From the NCBI GenBank assembly GCA_039942715.1, contig JBDVBY010000007.1, positions 496,001-560,000 of the forward strand: DNA of 64,000 nucleotides, in the 5' to 3' direction. The DNA comes from JABDJX01 sp039942715. GTDB lineage: Bacteria > Pseudomonadota > Alphaproteobacteria > Rhodobacterales > Rhodobacteraceae. The notes beneath the pieces were generated by a model. That model ran no database searches, was not told the DNA's origin, and saw only the letters and a list, made by a program, of their open reading frames with translations. The position numbers and the translations under genes are program-made. Of the stretch, positions 59,494 through 64,000 are shown one piece after another (within the stretch, counting starts at the first letter, position 1; each line of letters opens with the position of its first letter).

Positions 59494-62184
59494 TTATGAC
59501 GCCTTGGCCAGATCGCGCAGCACATAGTGCAGCACGCCGCCGTGTTCGATGTATTCTTTCTCAATCGCTGTATCGATGCGGCACTTCAAAGCGATCTCTT
59601 TAATCGTTCCGTCAGCGTAAGTGATCGAACAAGGCACCTCGGAGAGCGGTTTCAGATCGCCTTCCAAGCCACTGATGCTAAAGCTTTCATCACCCGTCAG
59701 GTTCAGCGATTTGCGGCTGTCGCCTCCGGTGAACTCAAATGGGATAACGCCCATGCCCACAAGGTTCGAGCGGTGAATGCGCTCGTAGCTTTCAGCGATC
59801 ACAGCCTTCACACCAAGAAGGGCTGTGCCTTTCGCAGCCCAATCGCGCGACGAGCCTGCGCCGTACTGCTGACCAGCGACGATCACCAGTGGTGTGCCGT
59901 TTTCCTGATGCGCCATGGCGGCATCGTATATCGGCATTTGGCTGCCATCGGGGCCTTTGGTGTAGCCGCCTTCTACGCCGTCTAGCATCTCGTTCTTGAT
60001 GCGGATGTTGGCGAAAGTGCCGCGCATCATCACCTGGTGGTTGCCGCGACGCGAACCGTAGGAGTTGAATTCGCGCACCGCAACTTGGCGATCTTTCAGG
60101 TATTCGCCCGCTGGTGTGCTTTCGGCGAAGGAACCCGCCGGAGAGATGTGGTCTGTCGTGACCATATCGCCCAAAAGCGCGAGAACACGCGCGTTCTCAA
60201 CGTTGCTGATCGTGCCCGGCTCGGCTCCCATACCTTGGAAGTAAGGCGGGTTTTGCACGTAAGTCGAAGTGGACGGCCAGTCATAGGTTAGGCTGTCGGT
60301 GGTTTGCACACCTTGCCATTTCTCGTCGCCAGTAAAGACCTCGGCGTATTTTGATTGGAACGCTTCGCGCGTGACTGTGCGCTCGACCAGTTCGGCAATC
60401 TCGGCTTGCGACGGCCAGATGTCTTTCAGATAAACGTCGTTGCCGTCTTTGTCTTGGCCGATCACGTCGTTCGCGAGGTTGATATTCAGCGTGCCCGCGA
60501 TCGCATAGGCCACAACCAGTGGAGGCGAGGCAAGGTAGTTGGCGCGCACATCCGGGCTGATCCGCCCTTCAAAGTTGCGGTTTCCTGACAGAACAGATGT
60601 CGCCACCAGATCGCCTTCGGCAATCGCGTCAGACAGCTCTTTTTGGATCGGGCCAGAGTTGCCGATACACGTCGTGCAGCCATAGCCAACAAGGTTAAAG
60701 CCAATCGCATCAAGGTCTTCCTGAAGGTCAGCCGCCTCCAAATAAGCGCTCACAACCTGCGAACCCGGGGCGAGCGATGTTTTTACCCAAGGCTTGCGAT
60801 CCAATCCCAAAGCGCGCGCTTTGCGGGCCACTAGGCCTGCGCCGATCATCACGTATGGATTGGATGTGTTGGTGCACGACGTGATCGAGGCGATCACGAC
60901 TTTGCCGGACTCAAGCGTGTAATCCTCACCAGCGACGGCAACTTCTTTGCCCATCGGGCGTTTGAAGGTTTCTTCCATCTCGCGGGCAAAAGCTGTGTCG
61001 GCCTGATCGAGGGCCACGAAATCCTGCGGGCGTTTGGGGCCGGAAATCGCAGGAACGATGGTGCCCATATCAAGGCTGAGGGTGTCAGTGTAGATCGGGG
61101 CGTAATCGTCGCCGCGCCAGAACCCGTTTTCTTTTGCATAAGCCTCAACAAGTGCAATGCGATCCTCATCACGACCCGACGTGCGCATGTAGCGCAGCGT
61201 TTCGTTATCCACCGGGAAGAAACCACAGGTCGCGCCATACTCGGGCGCCATGTTTGCGATTGTCGCGCGATCTGCCAACGGCAGGGTATCAAGGCCTGCG
61301 CCAAAGAACTCGACGAATTTGCCAACCACACCTTTGGCGCGCAGCATCTCGACGACCTTGAGAACAAGGTCCGTGCCTGTCGTTCCTTCAACCATCGAAC
61401 CGGTCAGTTCAAAGCCAATCACCTCGGGGATCAGCATCGAAATCGGTTGACCCAGCATCGCGGCTTCGGCTTCAATCCCGCCAACACCCCAGCCCAGAAC
61501 GGCCAGACCGTTGACCATGGTGGTATGGCTGTCGGTGCCAACAAGCGTGTCAGGGTAGGCGACCTGCGTGCCGTTTTGATCGGCGTCGGTCCAAACCGCT
61601 TGGCTCAGGTATTCTAGGTTCACTTGGTGGCAAATGCCGGTTCCAGGGGGCACAACGCGGAAATTGTTAAACGCGGACTGTCCCCATTTGAGGAAGGTGT
61701 AACGCTCCATGTTGCGCTCGTATTCGCGATCCACGTTCATTTGAAACGCGCGTGGATTGCCGAACTCATCAATCATCACCGAGTGGTCGATGACCAGATC
61801 AACGGGGTTGAGCGGATTAATTTTCTCGGCGTCACCGCCAAGGGCAACGATTCCGTCGCGCATCGCGGCCAGATCAACAACAGCCGGCACGCCGGTGAAA
61901 TCCTGCATCAACACACGGGCAGGGCGGTAGGCGATTTCACGCGGGTTCTTGCCACCTTTGGCACCCCATTCTGCAAAAGCTTTGATGTCATCAACGCTAA
62001 CGGTCTTGCCGTCTTCAAAGCGCAGCATGTTTTCAAGCACCACCTTCAACGCGGCAGGAAGCTTGGAAAATGATCCAAGACCAGCGGCTTCAGCGGCAGG
62101 AATTGAATAATAATCAACGCTTTGAGCGCCTACGGTCAGGGTCTTGCGGGTGTTCGAGCTGTCTTGGCCAACAGTGATGGGCAT
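59494..62184 (-). CDS. acnA: Aconitate hydratase A
   Basis: Aconitase isomerises citrate to isocitrate. The 896-residue IRP/AcnA-type enzyme has the 4Fe-4S ligands in SITSCTNTSNP and GYGCTTCIGNSG, the VGTDSHTTMVNG region near the N-terminal third, and the swivel domain with GQQYGAGSSRDWAAKG and YERIHRSNLVGMG. It sits just beyond the ccm cluster, an arrangement common in Rhodobacteraceae. Its 5' region shares a motif with the class V aminotransferase promoter. Confidence 0.97.
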   Translation of the reverse strand: MPITVGQDSSNTRKTLTVGAQSVDYYSIPAAEAAGLGSFSKLPAALKVVLENMLRFEDGKTVSVDDIKAFAEWGAKGGKNPREIAYRPARVLMQDFTGVPAVVDLAAMRDGIVALGGDAEKINPLNPVDLVIDHSVMIDEFGNPRAFQMNVDREYERNMERYTFLKWGQSAFNNFRVVPPGTGICHQVNLEYLSQAVWTDADQNGTQVAYPDTLVGTDSHTTMVNGLAVLGWGVGGIEAEAAMLGQPISMLIPEVIGFELTGSMVEGTTGTDLVLKVVEMLRAKGVVGKFVEFFGAGLDTLPLADRATIANMAPEYGATCGFFPVDNETLRYMRTSGRDEDRIALVEAYAKENGFWRGDDYAPIYTDTLSLDMGTIVPAISGPKRPQDFVALDQADTAFAREMEETFKRPMGKEVAVAGEDYTLESGKVVIASITSCTNTSNPYVMIGAGLVARKARALGLDRKPWVKTSLAPGSQVVSAYLEAADLQEDLDAIGFNLVGYGCTTCIGNSGPIQKELSDAIAEGDLVATSVLSGNRNFEGRISPDVRANYLASPPLVVAYAIAGTLNINLANDVIGQDKDGNDVYLKDIWPSQAEIAELVERTVTREAFQSKYAEVFTGDEKWQGVQTTDSLTYDWPSTSTYVQNPPYFQGMGAEPGTISNVENARVLALLGDMVTTDHISPAGSFAESTPAGEYLKDRQVAVREFNSYGSRRGNHQVMMRGTFANIRIKNEMLDGVEGGYTKGPDGSQMPIYDAAMAHQENGTPLVIVAGQQYGAGSSRDWAAKGTALLGVKAVIAESYERIHRSNLVGMGVIPFEFTGGDSRKSLNLTGDESFSISGLEGDLKPLSEVPCSITYADGTIKEIALKCRIDTAIEKEYIEHGGVLHYVLRDLAKAS

Positions 62185-62261
62185 GGGGGATGGGCTCCAT
62201 TATAATAACAAGTGTCGGAATTTGGGTTCGCAATATCGGGGTGCGGGCGTGGTTGCAAGGC

Positions 62262-62273
62262 TTTTGTATACCA
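62262..62273. promoter_or_regulatory. Candidate GntR-type operator, TTTTGTATACCA (second copy)
   Basis: This is the same 12-mer as at 28678-28689, again preceded by AAGGC, in the divergent acnA/DUF1223 promoter region (78 bases from the acnA start, 126 bases from the DUF1223 start). Recurrence in two promoters suggests a shared regulator. Confidence 0.35.
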
Positions 62274-62398
62274 TGGTGCACAATCGTGAATGTGTTGCAC
62301 AAAAAAGATGTAACGCAGTCTCTCAAAACCTTGATTGGCAGGTGAACAGCCTGTCAGTTAGGTATGAGCCAACGTAAGAGTTTGGATGGACGATCTTT

Positions 62399-63088
62399 AT
62401 GAAGAAATTGACAATTTGTGCAGCGGCCCTGTGGGCTGCTTTTTCGGGACCAGCGGCGGCTGAGGGCCCGGTTGTTGTCGAGCTTTTCACATCGCAGGGA
62501 TGTTCGTCTTGCCCGCCTGCTGACAAGGTATTTAGCCAGATTGTTGACCGTGATGACGTGATCGCTATCGCGCTGCACGTGGATTATTGGGATTATCTTG
62601 GTTGGAAAGACGAATTTGCCGACCCAAGCTTTACCGCACGCCAGCGCGCTTATGCCCGCGCGGCAAAAAGCCGAACCGTTTACACACCGCAAATGATTGT
62701 CGGAGGACGTGACCACATCGTCGGGACACGCCCGATGGAGCTTGCCGATCTTGTGCAAAAGCACAAGTCGTCACCCAATCCGGTAAAAGTCACGCTTAAG
62801 CGAGACGGCGATCGCGTACGTATCGCGGCATCCGGCAATGTGGGTGCTGGTGCGGTTGTGCATATTCTGACTTACACGCCCAAAGCGACGGTCAGCATTC
62901 GCCGTGGTGAGAACGCCGGGCGCAAGCTGGATTACCACAACACGGTCAATAAGATGATCGAAGTGGCCAAGTGGAATGGAAGCTCAGACTACCGCGCTTC
63001 GGTGAAAATGCCGAACGGTGCGCCGGTTGTTGTGTTGGTACAGCAAAAAGGGGCTGGACCTATTTTGGGGGCTGCGCGTCTGCGCTAA
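62399..63088 (+). CDS. DUF1223 thioredoxin-like secreted protein
   Basis: The 229-residue protein has a signal peptide (about 1-21, ending AAA|E), then VVVELFTSQGCSSCPPADKV with a CSSC pair (Cys 35 and 38) in a thioredoxin-like fold, and the DUF1223 segments YTPQMIVGGRDHIVG and HILTYTPKATVSIRRGENAGR. It would act in the periplasm in thiol chemistry; the substrate is unknown. It is divergent from acnA, and its 3' end overlaps the LpxL-type gene by 29 bases. Confidence 0.9.
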   Translation: MKKLTICAAALWAAFSGPAAAEGPVVVELFTSQGCSSCPPADKVFSQIVDRDDVIAIALHVDYWDYLGWKDEFADPSFTARQRAYARAAKSRTVYTPQMIVGGRDHIVGTRPMELADLVQKHKSSPNPVKVTLKRDGDRVRIAASGNVGAGAVVHILTYTPKATVSIRRGENAGRKLDYHNTVNKMIEVAKWNGSSDYRASVKMPNGAPVVVLVQQKGAGPILGAARLR

Positions 63089-63977
63089 GGGTGTCTTTCT
63101 CCGCCTGCCCAAGCTTCCAACGGCGGTGTACCCAAAACCACTGATTGATGTGGGTGCGCACGATGCCTTCAACCGTGTCATTGTAGGCCTGCATCATGAT
63201 TTCGGGCGTTGTGTGAGGGATTGGATCGCTCACATGTACGCGAAAGTTCAGCCCGTCTAGTTTGCGAATGCCGAAAACAGGAATTAACAAAGCGTCGTAT
63301 TTAAGCGCCCATTCTGCGGCCGACAAAGGCGTATGCGCAGGCTTTCCGTAAAATTCCAAAAGCGGGGCGTTGGTTGCGCCCACGTCTGCGACAATGCCGA
63401 TATTTCCGCCGTCTTTTAGGTGCCGCACCAGCGATGTGATGCCACGTTTGTCGGTGGGATAAACCGGGGCGGCCACCTTTGAGATGGCGTTAACATAGTG
63501 GGCGTTGAACCCTTCATTGTCCATCGGGCGATAAAGCGCTGCCATGGGAAAGCCATCGCGGCTGAGTTTGGCGCGCACGACGTCGTAATTCCCCAAATGC
63601 GCTGTGATCAACACGCAAGGGCGGCCGTCTTTGCGGGCTTGTTCCAAAGCGTCTTGGCCGGGGCCACCGATTTCTGAGTGTGTTGCGCGCTCGATGAATT
63701 CATCGCCTGAATAAATCTCGATCAAGGCGCGCCCAACGTTGTTGCAGACCTTATCTGCAACTGCGCGGGCTTCTTTGTCTGACATTTCGGGCGCGACATA
63801 GGCGAGGTTGTTCAGCACACGCCTGCGCCAACCCGCAAGAGGAGCGACACATTTGGACACAACCCATCCCACAAGGCGCACGCGTTTGGCGTAAGGCAAA
63901 TACAGCGTCGCCCCAAGCAACCCGCGTGCCAGCGTGTCTTTTATACGGTGTTTTAGATGCTCGTCTTCGTCTGCCAT
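63060..63977 (-). CDS. LpxL/HtrB-type lipid A acyltransferase family protein
   Basis: The 305-residue protein has the HX4D catalytic motif at His 127 and Asp 132 (ITAHLGNYDV), an N-terminal hydrophobic segment (about 18-48) and late family motifs LIPVFGIRKLDGLNF and EGIVRTHINQWFWVHRRWK. It would add secondary acyl chains to Kdo2-lipid IVA at the inner membrane, or make a related lipid. The ATG at 63977 is 23 bases before the right edge, so its promoter is outside the window. It is convergent with DUF1223. Confidence 0.9.
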   Translation of the reverse strand: MADEDEHLKHRIKDTLARGLLGATLYLPYAKRVRLVGWVVSKCVAPLAGWRRRVLNNLAYVAPEMSDKEARAVADKVCNNVGRALIEIYSGDEFIERATHSEIGGPGQDALEQARKDGRPCVLITAHLGNYDVVRAKLSRDGFPMAALYRPMDNEGFNAHYVNAISKVAAPVYPTDKRGITSLVRHLKDGGNIGIVADVGATNAPLLEFYGKPAHTPLSAAEWALKYDALLIPVFGIRKLDGLNFRVHVSDPIPHTTPEIMMQAYNDTVEGIVRTHINQWFWVHRRWKLGQAEKDTLSADAQPPK

Positions 63978-64000
63978 AAACCGCCCGTTTGTTAACCAGC

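Overview
The window reads as a chromosomal segment of a marine alphaproteobacterium of the Rhodobacteraceae (Roseobacter group). The basis is family-level: ALA synthase (C4 haem pathway), the Entner-Doudoroff pair edd-eda, a yajC-secD-secF-TauE-Mth938-ccmABCDG-acnA neighbourhood, a bactofilin/M23 pair, DUF1127-type small proteins, and a dispersed G/C-rich hairpin repeat in six intergenic gaps. No prophage, transposase, integrase, CRISPR array, rRNA or plasmid replication gene was seen. Most of the window is core or shell genome with dense, often overlapping genes.

Layout. 1-4.2 kb: the 3' end of a molybdenum hydroxylase large subunit, a DUF2235 hydrolase, and divergent metF/metR with a consensus-like MetR box between them. 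4.3-7.6 kb: suhB, a short membrane-peptide ORF, a divergent response regulator/histidine kinase pair and a cytochrome b561. 7.6-10 kb: an aldehyde dehydrogenase, a DUF1127 small protein and soxR, with a perfect SoxR operator whose promoter geometry points at the DUF1127 gene and not at soxR. 10-13.6 kb: tRNA-Val, tRNA-Asp, a small membrane protein, a frameshifted DUF1963 gene and an M20 peptidase. 13.8-27.6 kb: hemA, a RodZ-like protein, ispG, a DsbA-like oxidoreductase, an aminotransferase, cell-wall genes (amidase, PBP1a), prfB, DUF2189, and the bactofilin/M23 operon. 27.8-35.7 kb: DUF455, a class V aminotransferase, a UbiH-type hydroxylase, a HAD nucleotidase, a GntR regulator, a family 2 glycosyltransferase and an acyltransferase. 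35.8-36.8 kb: a visibly more A/T-rich islet with an ATP-grasp gene preceded by an abutting 45-codon ORF. 36.9-50 kb: carA, a secreted helical-repeat protein, yqeY, DUF2244, ctaD, eda/edd, rlmI-PIN, an M48 peptidase and serS. 50.4-64 kb: protein export (yajC, secD, secF), cytochrome c maturation (ccmABCDG), a lactonase-like protein, acnA, DUF1223 and an LpxL-type acyltransferase.

Functional links. hemA (haem), ccmABC-D-G (haem delivery and apocytochrome reduction), ctaD and cytochrome b561 together serve respiration. PBP1a, the amidase, M23/bactofilin, the RodZ-like protein and the LpxL acyltransferase serve the envelope. edd/eda and acnA carry central carbon flow. The points most worth a second look are the SoxR operator and its target, the MetR box, the six-copy hairpin repeat (one copy splits the ccm operon), the DUF1963 frameshift, the ATP-grasp/short-ORF islet, and the structured leader before rlmI. 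Everything here comes from reading the sequence; no database search was run.
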